64,000 bases of DNA from Clostridia bacterium (GCA_017480115.1 JAFVBH010000080.1:55790-119789), one strand, 5' to 3'; positions 35,144 to 44,439 are shown, numbered from the stretch's first letter. The notes: a model not told the origin generated them from the letters alone. Program-made: numbers and translations.

Positions 35144-35414
35144 CATCAACATTCAGTTATTCGCTCATAAAAAAGGTATGGGTTCCACCAAGAACGGCCG
35201 TGATTCCGAATCCAAGAGACTCGGCGTTAAGAGAGCCGACGGGCAGACCGTAAACGCGGGCACCATTCTCGTCCGCCAGAGAGGCACCCATATCCACCCC
35301 GGCACCAATGTGGGCAAGGGTTCCGACGATACCCTTTTTGCAAAGGTCACCGGTACTGTTAAGTTTGAGCGTCTGGACAAGAAACGCAAGAAAGTCAGCG
35401 TTTACGAGGCGTAA
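35136..35414 (+). CDS. rpmA: 50S ribosomal protein L27 with cleavable N-terminal extension
   Basis: The 92-residue protein begins '[20 protein letters not shown]'. The Firmicutes-type extension ends at Phe9, and cleavage by Prp between Phe9 and Ala10 is expected to expose 'AHKKG', the N-terminal tail that reaches the A/P-site tRNA. '[20 protein letters not shown]' is typical of L27. It overlaps prp by 8 bp and is followed by a strong terminator; obg, often next, is not here. Confidence 0.97.
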   Translation: MLNINIQLFAHKKGMGSTKNGRDSESKRLGVKRADGQTVNAGTILVRQRGTHIHPGTNVGKGSDDTLFAKVTGTVKFERLDKKRKKVSVYEA

Positions 35415-35426
35415 GTTAAAAAAGTG

Positions 35427-35453
35427 CGGGCAGCGAATGCTGCCCGTTTTTAT
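35427..35453 (+). terminator. Terminator of rplU-prp-rpmA
   Basis: CGGGCAG pairs with CTGCCCG around CGAATG, followed by TTTTTATTT. Confidence 0.93.
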
Positions 35454-35562
35454 TTAAGTTTTTATTAGAAGGAAGCGCCGATTCTTCCCCAAGATTGTCA
35501 GCGCTGCCGAACCGACCGACCGGGCAGGGAGACACGGGAGTGATACGCCGTAGACATCCTTC

Positions 35563-37584
35563 TTATGTAAGTGTAAAACGAAAATACATGGCTTCCTCGT
35601 ACCACAGCGGGAAGTTCGTTCCCCATACATTATTATGCAGAATGTAGGATACTCCGTCTTTTATGATGTCCTCAAACCTGTTGTCAAATTCCAGTATCTT
35701 CCCTTTGCCCATACTGACCAGCGGCGCGTCATCATTATGAATTGTTAAATCGCCGATATGTACTGCGGTGACGGCGGAAAGATTTCTGCCGCCGTTTTCC
35801 GCGACCGACAGCGGATCGATGAGCGTCCCCAGTTTTTCATAGGTGATCGCACCGTCAACGGGATAGAGCGTGAAGATCGTGCTCTCTGTCAGGCGATTGG
35901 CAGGCTTGTCTGTCAGGTACAGCTCCACTGCGACCGTATTACGGACGACTGTGTAGCGGATTGCCGCACGTTTCGCCGCGCCCAGCTGCGTGTGGCAGAT
36001 ATTGTTGATGGTAAGATACGCCGTTAGCCGCAACGCGTCGTCGGTTTGCGCAACGGTCAGCGCGGTAATCGTATACGGGAATCTGCCGTGGGGGTATCGA
36101 TCGTCGATCTTCTCCAGATAGGGTCTTGCAAAGTCGGCGATCGACCAATGCTTTGTTTCTTCGATATTCCTTGAATAATGCGTCAGCCAGAAATCGTAAT
36201 CCGCGCTGCCGTAGGCATGGTAGGACAGCGCCGGTTTGTCATTTTCTGCGATCAGCGTTTTGCTGCCGATCACGAGCGTTGCAATGCCGCCGTATGCGTT
36301 GACGGAAATTTTTATATCCCCGTAGCGGTAGCTTTTGCCGGTTTCCCCGCGCGCGCCGGTTTTCTCCGGCAGGGCGGACGGGCGCAGCGCCTGCAGCGCG
36401 GTTTGCGCTTCGGCGTTGTGCGCCTTTGTCAGTTTGTCTAACGCTTTGGTAATATACGCTCTCTGCTCCGCCCACGACGCTTCGATGCGCTGATAGGAGC
36501 CCTGCAAATACGCGCCCTTGGCGCGTTCCTCGGCGATCACATCCTGATAAAATCCCCATTCCGGGTGCTTGACGGTGACGGCGTCGGCAGCTCTCGCCGC
36601 CTCGAAATCGGGGCGCAGATAATTTTCAAAATCCGCAAAAAACTTTTTCATGTCCGCCCCGCAGGTATGCTCGCAGATACATAAGATATTGTCCGCAAGG
36701 CAGGTATATTCCTTGCTCCCGCGCTGCAGGGAGCCGTCGGCAAGCCATTTGTTTTTCAGACGCATCAGCGTCCGCGCCGCAGCGGTTTTATACGGGTCTG
36801 CCGCCGCGCCGTGGATCCACGTATCGCCGATCTCGCCGCGAAGCACCGGCAGCGTGTTCTTGTGCTGCCAAACGATTTCTGCGAAATCGTCCAGCCGTCC
36901 GGCAGTGACCTCGTATCCCGCATACCGTTCACAGATCCCCGCAAAACTTGCCGCCACCGCGTCGGTACTGTCCGCGCCGCGGTTATCCACCGTGTGGTCG
37001 AAATAAAGTACGTCGCCCGTGGCGGGGAACGTGTACGCTCCGCCGTATTCGCCGGAATAGATGACGACGATCTCGCTGCCGCCGTATTGCCACAGAAAGC
37101 ATGCCGGCACTTTGGGCAGCGCGGAGGCGCCGTTCACGCCGATGTGCAGCAGCTTTACGCCGCGCGCCGCCAGATATGGGATCAGCGCGGCGGTGTGTCC
37201 GGGCACGTCGGTCATTTTTGCCGCAACGGTCTTTCGCCCGGTGATCGCGTCGATTTCATCAACGATCGACAGTCCGTATTGCAGCGTGTCGGGATCCAGC
37301 AGCTCCGTGTGTGTGGTAAAGGGCATGGCGTGCGGCGCGATGTCGCCGCGCCGCAGCGCCTCCAGCAGCAGCGCTTTATTTTCAGGCGAGGAATCCCGCA
37401 GCGCCTCCTTTAATATCCATGCGCCGGTCGTCCAGACAAATTGTTTCCGCGCCGTGTTGACCTTTGCGGCGGTACGCGCGGCGGCGGGGATAAACGCGTT
37501 GATATATTGTCTGCGGATCGTCTCCGCAAAGTCCGTAAATCCCAAATCCAGATGCGTTTTGGAGACGACGATCACTTTTTTCAT
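35563..37584 (-). CDS. GH38-like glycosidase, DUF5054 family
   Basis: The 673-residue protein has the catalytic-domain look of family 38 alpha-mannosidase-like enzymes. It opens 'VIVVSKTHLDLGFTDFAETI' (His-x-Asp metal pair), then 'HAMPFTTHTELLDP', 'KMTDVPGHTAALIPYLAARGVK' (putative nucleophile Asp region) and 'GDTWIHGAAADP'. These features agree best with the DUF5054 family, whose reaction is not well defined. No signal peptide. I choose ATG 37584 because GGTGAT precedes it, while ATG 37602 has no ribosome site. It lies alone between the rpmA terminator and a divergent SCP2-like gene. Confidence 0.78.
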   Translation of the reverse strand: MKKVIVVSKTHLDLGFTDFAETIRRQYINAFIPAAARTAAKVNTARKQFVWTTGAWILKEALRDSSPENKALLLEALRRGDIAPHAMPFTTHTELLDPDTLQYGLSIVDEIDAITGRKTVAAKMTDVPGHTAALIPYLAARGVKLLHIGVNGASALPKVPACFLWQYGGSEIVVIYSGEYGGAYTFPATGDVLYFDHTVDNRGADSTDAVAASFAGICERYAGYEVTAGRLDDFAEIVWQHKNTLPVLRGEIGDTWIHGAAADPYKTAAARTLMRLKNKWLADGSLQRGSKEYTCLADNILCICEHTCGADMKKFFADFENYLRPDFEAARAADAVTVKHPEWGFYQDVIAEERAKGAYLQGSYQRIEASWAEQRAYITKALDKLTKAHNAEAQTALQALRPSALPEKTGARGETGKSYRYGDIKISVNAYGGIATLVIGSKTLIAENDKPALSYHAYGSADYDFWLTHYSRNIEETKHWSIADFARPYLEKIDDRYPHGRFPYTITALTVAQTDDALRLTAYLTINNICHTQLGAAKRAAIRYTVVRNTVAVELYLTDKPANRLTESTIFTLYPVDGAITYEKLGTLIDPLSVAENGGRNLSAVTAVHIGDLTIHNDDAPLVSMGKGKILEFDNRFEDIIKDGVSYILHNNVWGTNFPLWYEEAMYFRFTLT

Positions 37585-37802
37585 TTTTATCACCGAGACC
37601 ATTATAAAAAATCTGTTCCCGTTTGTAAATAGACGGTTTTTGTCGGTCTTATATAAAATATTGTCTGCTGCAACGGTATTTTTCTATAGTGAAAAGAAAA
37701 ACTTAACAAAAAAACAATCAAATCGAGGGAAATATTGCTTCGGAATGTGTTATACTAACTATAATATCCCGCAAACATAATTGAAGAGAGAAGGATTTTA
37801 AC

Positions 37803-38312
37803 ATGACGTTTCAGGAAAAATTTGACGAGCTGAAAAAGAAGTACGGCAAGATCGACGAGAAAAAGCTCACCGATTCCTTTGCCATTCAGATCAATATGAC
37901 CGAGGACGAGAGCCACGGTACATTCTACGCGGCGTATGTGAACGGCGTATTTGCCGTTGAACCTTACGACTACAGAGACCACACGGCGATGATCACCGTG
38001 CCCGTCGCTGTGCTGGAGGATGTGCTTGCAGGCAAAGCAGACCCCGTGGCAAAGTTCCTCGCCGGCGAGCTGGCGGTCGAGGGCAACGTGGATCACGCGC
38101 TGATGCTGGTGGAGCTGATGAAAGCCCCCAAAAAGGTCAGAAAGCCCCGCGCCAAAAAAGCGGAAAGCGCTGCGGTAAAGGCAGAGGCAGCCGAAGCCAA
38201 GGCGGAAAAGAAAGCGGAGAAAAAGACCGTGAAGAAGGCGGAAAAGCCAGCCGATGCAGCGGCTGACGCGCCGAAGAAAAAGGCTACCCGCGCCAAGAAA
38301 TCGGAAAAATAA
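37803..38312 (+). CDS. SCP2 sterol-carrier-like protein with Lys/Ala-rich tail
   Basis: The 169-residue protein has an SCP2-like domain (about 5-105: 'FAIQINMTEDESHGTFYAAYVNG', 'AMITVPVAVLEDVLAGKADPVAKFLAGELAVEG') that typically binds a hydrophobic ligand or acts as a lipid carrier. Residues about 108-169 are a low-complexity tail of Lys, Ala and Glu like a histone-H1-type tail. Such SCP2 plus basic tail proteins occur in Clostridia; their function is unknown to me. A TATAAT lies at 37760-37765 with a weak TTGCTT 19 bp upstream. Confidence 0.78.
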   Translation: MTFQEKFDELKKKYGKIDEKKLTDSFAIQINMTEDESHGTFYAAYVNGVFAVEPYDYRDHTAMITVPVAVLEDVLAGKADPVAKFLAGELAVEGNVDHALMLVELMKAPKKVRKPRAKKAESAAVKAEAAEAKAEKKAEKKTVKKAEKPADAAADAPKKKATRAKKSEK

Positions 38313-38322
38313 AACGATTCCC

Positions 38323-38374
38323 AAAAAGAAGCAGCATCGAACGCGATCTTCGCGATCCATGCTGCTTCTTTTTG
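38323..38374. terminator. Bidirectional terminator between SCP2 gene and alkaline phosphatase
   Basis: AAAAAGAAGCAGCAT pairs with ATGCTGCTTCTTTTT around a ~21-nt loop containing a second small palindrome (CGCGATCTTCGCG). T-runs are present on both strands. Confidence 0.9.
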
Positions 38375-38389
38375 TATTGATGGTTTGCC

Positions 38390-39613
38390 TTACACGCCGA
38401 CCTTTGCGCCGATGCCGATTACGCGCAGAATCCTTTGAATAGAAGCGATCAGCTTTGTAAGATAGGGCAGGATCATATCCCGAATCGGGCTGTAGTTCCG
38501 CTCCGGGAAATCGGTATCGCTCCAACCCAGCTTTGCCGCAATGCGGATCGGAATACTCATATTGTCCACCGCCTCGCCCTGCGCAAACAGATCGTCGCAG
38601 CCGTAGACCAGCACCGGCACATTTGCCGCTGTATGGGAGCCGCTGTGGAACGTATATCTGCCGTTGTCAAAATATAAATCGCCGGTTTCATGGTCGGCGG
38701 TGACGACCACAAGGGTATGACCGTCCGCGCGGGCAAACTCTACCGCTGCCTTAATGGCGTTATCAAAGCCCTTGACCGCGTTTGCCGTGTCCGCGACCTT
38801 GCGCGGGTAATCGGGTCCCTCGCTGTCTCTGTGAGAATTTTTGTCGATATGCGCGCCCTCGATCATGATATAAAACCCGTTTTCGTTGTCAGCGTCCAGC
38901 AGCTCCAGCGCCTTCACCGTCATTTCCGCCAGAGTGGGTACATTGTCTTTGGGGTCGGTTTCGGTCGGCCATGTGATACCGTCAAACTGGGCAAAGCTGC
39001 GTTCGCCGGGCGCCAGCGCGTTCATCGCGTCTTTATCCGTAATGTATTTGAAGCCTGCTGCTTCTACATCTTCCCTCGAGGCTTCGCTCTCTTTGGCGCC
39101 CCATATAAAATCAATATCCGACGCCAACTGTTTTTCCGTGATCTCAGCGGCAAGGCTGCGTTTTTTTACGTGGACGGAAAAGCCTGCGGGCGTCGCGCCG
39201 GAGGTCTTATCCGTGGTGACGATGGCAGTTTTCATACCGCGACGGATCGCGACCTCGGTAATGATGGTGGGGTAGGAGACCGCGCCGGTGTGGTCGTCGG
39301 CATAGACGCACAGGCATTTGTTATCCGTACGAATGCCGCAGGAAAGCGCGGTTGCGCCTGCGGCGCTGTCCGTAACCTCTGATGTGGAACGGGTCTTGGA
39401 CTGCCCGCGCAGGTCGCAGTTGTCCTCCATGAAGAGCGTATAGCCTTCTTGCTTCGCAAGTTCCAGATGATTTTCGCCCATGCCGTCGCCGATCATGAAA
39501 ATCACATTTTTAATACGGTTTTTTCCGCTATCCTCCGCCGATACCGCCGCGGGCAGGGAGAAAAATAGGATTGTCGCTGCCAGCAATATTGCGGTCAGTT
39601 TTTTTATCTGCAT
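38390..39613 (-). CDS. Secreted alkaline phosphatase (PhoA family)
   Basis: The 407-residue protein has a signal peptide (cleavage near Ala26, 'AVSA-ED'). Active-site residues include Asp43 in 'IGDGMG', the nucleophile Ser83 in 'VTDSAAGATAL', 'IEGAHIDKNSH' and 'TADHETGD'. This is the classical metal-dependent phosphomonoesterase acting outside the membrane. The C-terminal ~30 residues are hydrophobic with basic residues ('LPYLTKLIASIQRILRVIGI') and may anchor it, an inference. TTTACA-17-TATGAT stands upstream on the minus strand. Confidence 0.93.
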   Translation of the reverse strand: MQIKKLTAILLAATILFFSLPAAVSAEDSGKNRIKNVIFMIGDGMGENHLELAKQEGYTLFMEDNCDLRGQSKTRSTSEVTDSAAGATALSCGIRTDNKCLCVYADDHTGAVSYPTIITEVAIRRGMKTAIVTTDKTSGATPAGFSVHVKKRSLAAEITEKQLASDIDFIWGAKESEASREDVEAAGFKYITDKDAMNALAPGERSFAQFDGITWPTETDPKDNVPTLAEMTVKALELLDADNENGFYIMIEGAHIDKNSHRDSEGPDYPRKVADTANAVKGFDNAIKAAVEFARADGHTLVVVTADHETGDLYFDNGRYTFHSGSHTAANVPVLVYGCDDLFAQGEAVDNMSIPIRIAAKLGWSDTDFPERNYSPIRDMILPYLTKLIASIQRILRVIGIGAKVGV

Positions 39614-39637
39614 AATTTGCCCTCCGTTTCTGGTTCT

Positions 39638-39666
39638 ATCATAGCATCATTGTGCAGAATTGTAAA
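39638..39666 (-). promoter_or_regulatory. Sigma-A promoter of the alkaline phosphatase gene
   Basis: On the minus strand TTTACA (39666-39661) and TATGAT (39643-39638), 17-bp spacer. Confidence 0.7.
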
Positions 39667-39688
39667 TAAAAATAATTTTTCTTTGCTA

Positions 39689-39717
39689 TTTACTTTATTT
39701 TGTTTTCTTGGTATACT
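39689..39717 (+). promoter_or_regulatory. Sigma-A promoter of thrC
   Basis: TTTACT (39689-39694) and TATACT (39712-39717), 17-bp spacer, 41 bp before the start codon. Confidence 0.65.
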
Positions 39718-39757
39718 ATTCTAAATATTGAGTTCTTTAACCGAAAGGATTGATGAT

Positions 39758-41257
39758 ATGCTGTACACGTCAACCCGTGATAAATCCGTGCGCATCAGCG
39801 CGGCGGAGGCGATCACCAAAGGTATTTCCGCCGACGGCGGTCTGTTTGTTCCCGCCGAGATTCCTGCGGTCAGCCTTGATTTTATCACCTCGCTTTGTGA
39901 GAAATCCTACGTGGAGCGCGCCGTTGCGGTGCTGAAGCTGTTCCTTGAGGAGTTCAGCGAGGCGGAAATCCGCGCCTATGCCGAGGGCGCGTACCTCGGC
40001 GGCAAGTTTTCCAGCGACGCGATCGCCCCGCTGGTCGCCGTCAATGACCGTCTGAATATTTTGGAGCTGTGGCACGGCCCCACCTGCGCGTTCAAGGATA
40101 TGGCGCTGCAGATTCTGCCGTATCTGCTCACCGGCAGCGCAAAGAAGATTCATAACGATAAGAAGATCATTATTTTGGTCGCCACCTCCGGCGATACCGG
40201 CAAAGCGGCGCTGGAGGGCTTCCGAGACGTGGACGGTACGGGCATTCTCGTGTTCTATCCCGTGGACGGCGTCAGCCCCATGCAGAAGCTGCAAATGACC
40301 ACCCAGCAGGGCGATAACGTGGGGGTTTGCGCGATCAAGGGGAACTTTGACGACGCGCAAAGCGGCGTTAAGGCGATTTTTACCGACGCCGATGTAAAGA
40401 AAGTTCTTGCCGATCACGGCTATGCGTTCTCCTCCGCCAACTCCATCAACTGGGGCAGACTGGTGCCGCAGATCGTTTATTATTTTTCCGCCTATGCGGA
40501 TATGCTGTCGCTGGGTAAGATCAAGGCGGGCGACGCGATCAACGTCACCGTGCCCACCGGCAATTTCGGCAATATCCTTGCCGCGTACTATGCCAAGCGC
40601 ATGGGGCTGCCGGTCAATAAGCTGATCTGCGCGTCCAACGCCAACAACGTGCTGACCGATTTTATCAACACGGGCGTTTATGACCGCAACCGTCAATTCT
40701 ATACGACCATTTCTCCGTCGATGGATATTCTGATCTCCAGCAATCTGGAGCGGCTGCTGTTTATGCTGACCGGCGAGGACGACGCAAAAATTCGCGATTT
40801 GTTCGGCAAGCTGGCAAAAGACGGTAAGTATGACGTGGGCGCGGATGTTGCCGCCGCAGTCAAGGCGTTGTTTGCCGCCGGCTGCTGCGACGACGCCGCG
40901 ACAAAGAACACCATCGGTTCTCTGTTCGCCGAATCGCATTATTTGAGCGATACGCATACCGCGGTCGCCGTTTCCGTATACGAGGATTATCGCAAAAATA
41001 CCGGCGATACCACGCCCAATGTGATCGTATCCACCGCCAACCCCTACAAATTCTCCGCCAGCGTGCTGGACGCCGTCACCAAGGGCAATTATAAGGCGGC
41101 GGACGAGTTCGCCATGGTGGAGGAACTAATCGCGGTCACCGGCGTGGACGCGCCCGCGCAGCTCAGTTCTCTGCGCGGCAAAACGCCGCGGTTCACCGCC
41201 GTTTGCGAAAAATCCGAAATGCAGGCGGAAGTTTACAAGATGCTCGGCATTCACTGA
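39758..41257 (+). CDS. thrC: Threonine synthase
   Basis: The 499-residue PLP enzyme converts O-phosphohomoserine to threonine. The PLP lysine is Lys113 in 'GPTCAFKDMALQ', and 'ATSGDTGKAALEGF' and 'TGNFGNILAAYYAKRMGLP' are the phosphate- and cofactor-binding segments. The length fits the long (class II type) threonine synthases. ATG 39758 is preceded by AAAGGA; in-frame TTG 39728 has none. It is a monocistronic unit bounded by a promoter and terminator; asd at 61441 feeds the same aspartate pathway. Confidence 0.96.
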   Translation: MLYTSTRDKSVRISAAEAITKGISADGGLFVPAEIPAVSLDFITSLCEKSYVERAVAVLKLFLEEFSEAEIRAYAEGAYLGGKFSSDAIAPLVAVNDRLNILELWHGPTCAFKDMALQILPYLLTGSAKKIHNDKKIIILVATSGDTGKAALEGFRDVDGTGILVFYPVDGVSPMQKLQMTTQQGDNVGVCAIKGNFDDAQSGVKAIFTDADVKKVLADHGYAFSSANSINWGRLVPQIVYYFSAYADMLSLGKIKAGDAINVTVPTGNFGNILAAYYAKRMGLPVNKLICASNANNVLTDFINTGVYDRNRQFYTTISPSMDILISSNLERLLFMLTGEDDAKIRDLFGKLAKDGKYDVGADVAAAVKALFAAGCCDDAATKNTIGSLFAESHYLSDTHTAVAVSVYEDYRKNTGDTTPNVIVSTANPYKFSASVLDAVTKGNYKAADEFAMVEELIAVTGVDAPAQLSSLRGKTPRFTAVCEKSEMQAEVYKMLGIH

Positions 41258-41265
41258 TCGAACGC

Positions 41266-41297
41266 AGAAAAAAAGCCGTCAGACGACGGCTTTTGTC
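41266..41297. terminator. Terminator between thrC and DUF1540 gene
   Basis: AAAGCCGTC pairs with GACGGCTTT around AGAC, followed by TGTCTT on plus and a T-run on minus. Serves both converging genes. Confidence 0.85.
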
Positions 41298-41474
41298 TTA
41301 GTCCTGTATGCTGCAAACAAAGGTGGAACAAATCGTCTCCGCGCTGGTCGAGGCGTGCGGTGTGCCGACTTTGATCTCGCCTGCCATGCATTTTTTGTCT
41401 TCCGCGCTGTTATAGACACAGTTTTGCGCATCACATTTGATATTTTTGATCTCAGCGGGTCTTCTGCTCATCAT
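41298..41474 (-). CDS. DUF1540 small cysteine-rich protein
   Basis: The 58-residue protein has the DUF1540 pattern: 'IKCDAQNCVYNSAEDKKCMAGEIKVG' with a Cys-x4-Cys pair and a further Cys, ending 'TICSTFVCS'. Four to five conserved cysteines suggest metal binding. AAGGGAG precedes two adjacent ATGs (41474 and 41471), so the start could be either. It is divergent from the metallophosphoesterase gene. DUF1540 proteins are common in spore-forming Clostridia; their function is unknown. Confidence 0.85.
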   Translation of the reverse strand: MMSRRPAEIKNIKCDAQNCVYNSAEDKKCMAGEIKVGTPHASTSAETICSTFVCSIQD

Positions 41475-41544
41475 TATCACTCCCTTCCGGAGTAGTTTTT
41501 GCGCGATGCCGTTAGAAATACATGTCTTTTTAAGGAGGTGTCGT

Positions 41545-42243
41545 ATGTCCGTTTTTGTCATTGCCGATACGCATCTGTCCTTTGCCGCGAACAAACCGAT
41601 GGATATTTTCCCCGGTTGGCAAAATTATGTCAGCCGTCTGGAAAACAATTGGAATCGTTTGGTAACGTCGGCGGATACAGTCGTGATCCCGGGGGATATT
41701 TCCTGGGGCATGACGCTGACGGAAGCGGCGCCGGATCTGCAATTTTTGCATAAACTGAACGGTAAAAAAATCCTGTTGAAGGGCAATCACGATTATTGGT
41801 GGACGTCGATGAAAAAGCTCGCCGATATGAAAGCGCAAAACGGGCTGGATTCCATCAGCTTTGTTTACAATAATGCCGCTGCGGCGGAGAATATCGCCGT
41901 CTGCGGTACGCGCGGCTGGATGCCTGACGCCGGGGACGACGATAAGGTGCTGCGGCGCGAGGCGGGACGGCTGCGCGCCTCCCTCGAAGCGGCAAAGCAG
42001 ACGGGGTTGGAACCGGTCGTGTTTTTGCATTACCCGCCTATTTATGACAACAGTGTTTGCGAGGAGATTTATAATATTCTGCTGGAATATAAAATCCGGC
42101 GCTGCTATTTCGGACATCTGCATTATGAGCGAACGGGCAAATTCCGCAGAGTCGAGCGGGACGGCATCGTATTTTCTCTTGTTTCCGCGGATTCGTTGGA
42201 TTTTACGCCCAAGCCCGTGGCAAGAGACGGAATAATTTTTTAA
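41545..42243 (+). CDS. Metallophosphoesterase, calcineurin-like
   Basis: The 232-residue protein has all dinuclear-metal motifs in order: 'IADTHLS', 'VIPGDISWG', 'LLKGNHDYWW', 'VFLHYPPIY' and 'YFGHLHYER'. This is the YmdB/YjeE-unrelated small clostridial metallophosphoesterase group; the substrate is unknown. AAGGAGG is 6 bases before ATG 41545, although the open frame begins at 41437. It lies 86 bp upstream of trigger factor. Confidence 0.9.
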   Translation: MSVFVIADTHLSFAANKPMDIFPGWQNYVSRLENNWNRLVTSADTVVIPGDISWGMTLTEAAPDLQFLHKLNGKKILLKGNHDYWWTSMKKLADMKAQNGLDSISFVYNNAAAAENIAVCGTRGWMPDAGDDDKVLRREAGRLRASLEAAKQTGLEPVVFLHYPPIYDNSVCEEIYNILLEYKIRRCYFGHLHYERTGKFRRVERDGIVFSLVSADSLDFTPKPVARDGIIF

Positions 42244-42259
42244 AAAATTAAAAAAACAG

Positions 42260-42288
42260 TGGAAATTTCCGTTATTATCTGTTATAAT
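42260..42288 (+). promoter_or_regulatory. Promoter of tig
   Basis: TATAAT (42283-42288) with TGGAAA 17 bp upstream (42260-42265); the -35 box is weak. Confidence 0.55.
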
Positions 42289-42328
42289 ATCACGGTTATT
42301 GATAGAATCTATTGGAGGTTGTTGAACA

Positions 42329-43678
42329 ATGGCTCTTAAATCATGCGAAAACACCGGCGTAAATGAATATACGCTTACACTCACGGTTGACGGCGACGCG
42401 TTCGAGGCGGCTGTCACGAAGGCTTACAATAAGCAGAAATCCAAGATCAACATTCCCGGTTTCCGCAAGGGTAAGGCGCCCCGCAGCATTATCGAGAGAA
42501 TGTACGGCAAAGAGGTATTTTATGAGGACGCGCTTGACGATCTGTTCCCCGCTGTATATGAGGAAGCGTTGAAGGAATCAGGCGTAGACGCCGTATCCGC
42601 GCCTTTTGATTTTGACCTTGCCTCGGCGGGCAAGGACGGCGTTGAGTTCACAGTAAAGGTCGCCTCCAAGCCGGAGATTACGCTGGGCGAATATAAGGGC
42701 ATCGAGGCGGAAAAGGCGGAGCCTGCAGCAGTGACCGAGGAAGAGATTGATCATGAGCTGGGGCATATGCAGGACGAAAATTCCAGACTCGTGGACGTGG
42801 ACGACAGAGCCGCGCAGAACGGCGATACCGCGAATATCGACTTTGAGGGCTTCGTGGACGGCGTTGCGTTTGCCGGCGGCAAGGGCGAGGATTATGACCT
42901 TGTGCTGGGCAGCGGCAGCTTTATCCCCGGCTTTGAGGATCAGATCGTCGGCAAAAATATCGGCGAATCCTTCGACGTCAACGTGACCTTCCCTGAGCAG
43001 TACGCCGAAGAGCTTGCCGGTAAGGACGCCACCTTCAAGGTAAAGCTCAACGCTTTAAAGCTCAAGGAGCTGCCCGCGCTGGACGATGAGTTCGCCAAGG
43101 ACGTCAGCGAGTTTGATACCCTTGCTGCGCTGCGCGACGACATTAAGGCGGGGATTGAAAAGCGCAGAGCCGAGGCGGCGGACAGACAGTTTGAAAACAA
43201 CGTGCTTTCCGCGCTGGGCGATCTTGTTGATGCGGAAATTCCCGACGCGATGATCCAGACAGCGATCGACAGAAATCTCAGAGACTTTGAGTATAATCTT
43301 AACATGCAGGGCATCGATATGAAGACCTACCTGCAGTACATCGGCATGGACGAGGCGAAGCTGCGCGAGCAGTATGCCGACAAGGCGGAAAAGGACGTAA
43401 GGGTTGACCTTGCGTTGGAAAAGGTCGCCAAGGACGAGGCGATCGAGGTGACCGCCGAGGATCTTGACGCGGAGTACAATAAGCTTGCGACCGCCTACAA
43501 TATGGAGCTTGACGATGTGAAAAAGGCAGTTTCCGAGGACGCGATGAAGGAGGAGCTGCTGGCAAGAAAGGCTTCCGAGCTGGTCGTCAAGGCAGCCGTT
43601 CCCGTCGCACCCAAGCAGGAGACGGAAGAAGCGGCTGACGCTGCGGAAGATGCGAATGGCGCAGAGGATGCGGAATAA
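42329..43678 (+). CDS. tig: Trigger factor
   Basis: The 449-residue ribosome-associated chaperone has the N-terminal ribosome-binding domain with 'IPGFRKGKAPRSIIERMYG' (the FRK signature). The PPIase (FKBP-like) domain spans about 155-245 ('GDTANIDFEGFVDGVAFAGGKGEDYDLVLGSGSFIPGFEDQIVG'). A C-terminal helical substrate-binding domain follows, with a short acidic Ala-rich tail. It helps nascent chains fold. Order tig-clpP-clpX is the conserved Firmicutes and proteobacterial arrangement. Confidence 0.97.
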   Translation: MALKSCENTGVNEYTLTLTVDGDAFEAAVTKAYNKQKSKINIPGFRKGKAPRSIIERMYGKEVFYEDALDDLFPAVYEEALKESGVDAVSAPFDFDLASAGKDGVEFTVKVASKPEITLGEYKGIEAEKAEPAAVTEEEIDHELGHMQDENSRLVDVDDRAAQNGDTANIDFEGFVDGVAFAGGKGEDYDLVLGSGSFIPGFEDQIVGKNIGESFDVNVTFPEQYAEELAGKDATFKVKLNALKLKELPALDDEFAKDVSEFDTLAALRDDIKAGIEKRRAEAADRQFENNVLSALGDLVDAEIPDAMIQTAIDRNLRDFEYNLNMQGIDMKTYLQYIGMDEAKLREQYADKAEKDVRVDLALEKVAKDEAIEVTAEDLDAEYNKLATAYNMELDDVKKAVSEDAMKEELLARKASELVVKAAVPVAPKQETEEAADAAEDANGAEDAE

Positions 43679-43826
43679 GCATTTTGTATACACCACTTGA
43701 CAACGGTTGTATAATTAAATAAGGACAGAAAATTTCCGGCGGACGGAGCGGCTGTCTGCCGGAAATATTTGTAATAACGCATAATTTTTTCTGTTCTGCA
43801 AATAGTAAAAAGAAAGGTTGTTTTTT

Positions 43827-44399
43827 ATGGCATTAGTTCCTACCGTTATTGAACAGACCAATCGCGGCGAGCGCGCATATGATATATTTTCCCGTTTGCT
43901 GAACGACAGAATTATCGTTCTGTCCGATGAGGTCAACGATACCACCGCAAGTCTCGTCGTGGCGCAGCTGCTGTTCCTTGAGGGGCAGGATCCCGATAAG
44001 GACATCAGCCTGTATATCAACAGCCCCGGCGGCAGCGTCACCGCGGGTATGGCGATCTATGACACCATGAATTATATCAAATGCGACGTTTCCACGATCT
44101 GCATGGGTATGGCGGCGTCCATGGGCGCGTTCCTGCTGTCCTCCGGCGCAAAAGGCAAGCGGTTCGCCCTGCCCAACAGCGAGATCATGATCCATCAGCC
44201 CTCCGGCGGCTCGCAGGGGCAGGCGACGGATATGAAGATCGTTGCCGATCATATCCTGAAGATCAAGGATAAACTGAATCGGATCCTTGCCGAGAATACC
44301 GGCAACCCCGTGGAAAAGGTCGCCGCCGACACCGAGCGCGACAATTATATGTCCGCGCAGGAGGCGCTGGAATACGGTTTGATCGATAAAGTGCTTTGA
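43827..44399 (+). CDS. clpP: ATP-dependent Clp protease proteolytic subunit
   Basis: The 190-residue serine protease forms the tetradecameric chamber of ClpXP. The catalytic triad is present: Ser98 ('GMAASMGAF'), His123 ('MIHQPSGG') and Asp172 ('ERDNYM'). ATG 43827 is 9 bases from AGAAAGG; the in-frame TTG 43818 is too close to that site. It stands 149 bp after tig and 40 bp before clpX. Confidence 0.97.
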   Translation: MALVPTVIEQTNRGERAYDIFSRLLNDRIIVLSDEVNDTTASLVVAQLLFLEGQDPDKDISLYINSPGGSVTAGMAIYDTMNYIKCDVSTICMGMAASMGAFLLSSGAKGKRFALPNSEIMIHQPSGGSQGQATDMKIVADHILKIKDKLNRILAENTGNPVEKVAADTERDNYMSAQEALEYGLIDKVL

Positions 44400-44439
44400 T
44401 CCTTCGCAAGTTTTAGTTTTAGATAGGGGGTCATTCCCA

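Noticed and set aside
43679..43826. CtsR or CIRCE heat-shock operator upstream of clpP
   Set aside because: Neither the CtsR direct repeat nor the CIRCE inverted repeat is present.
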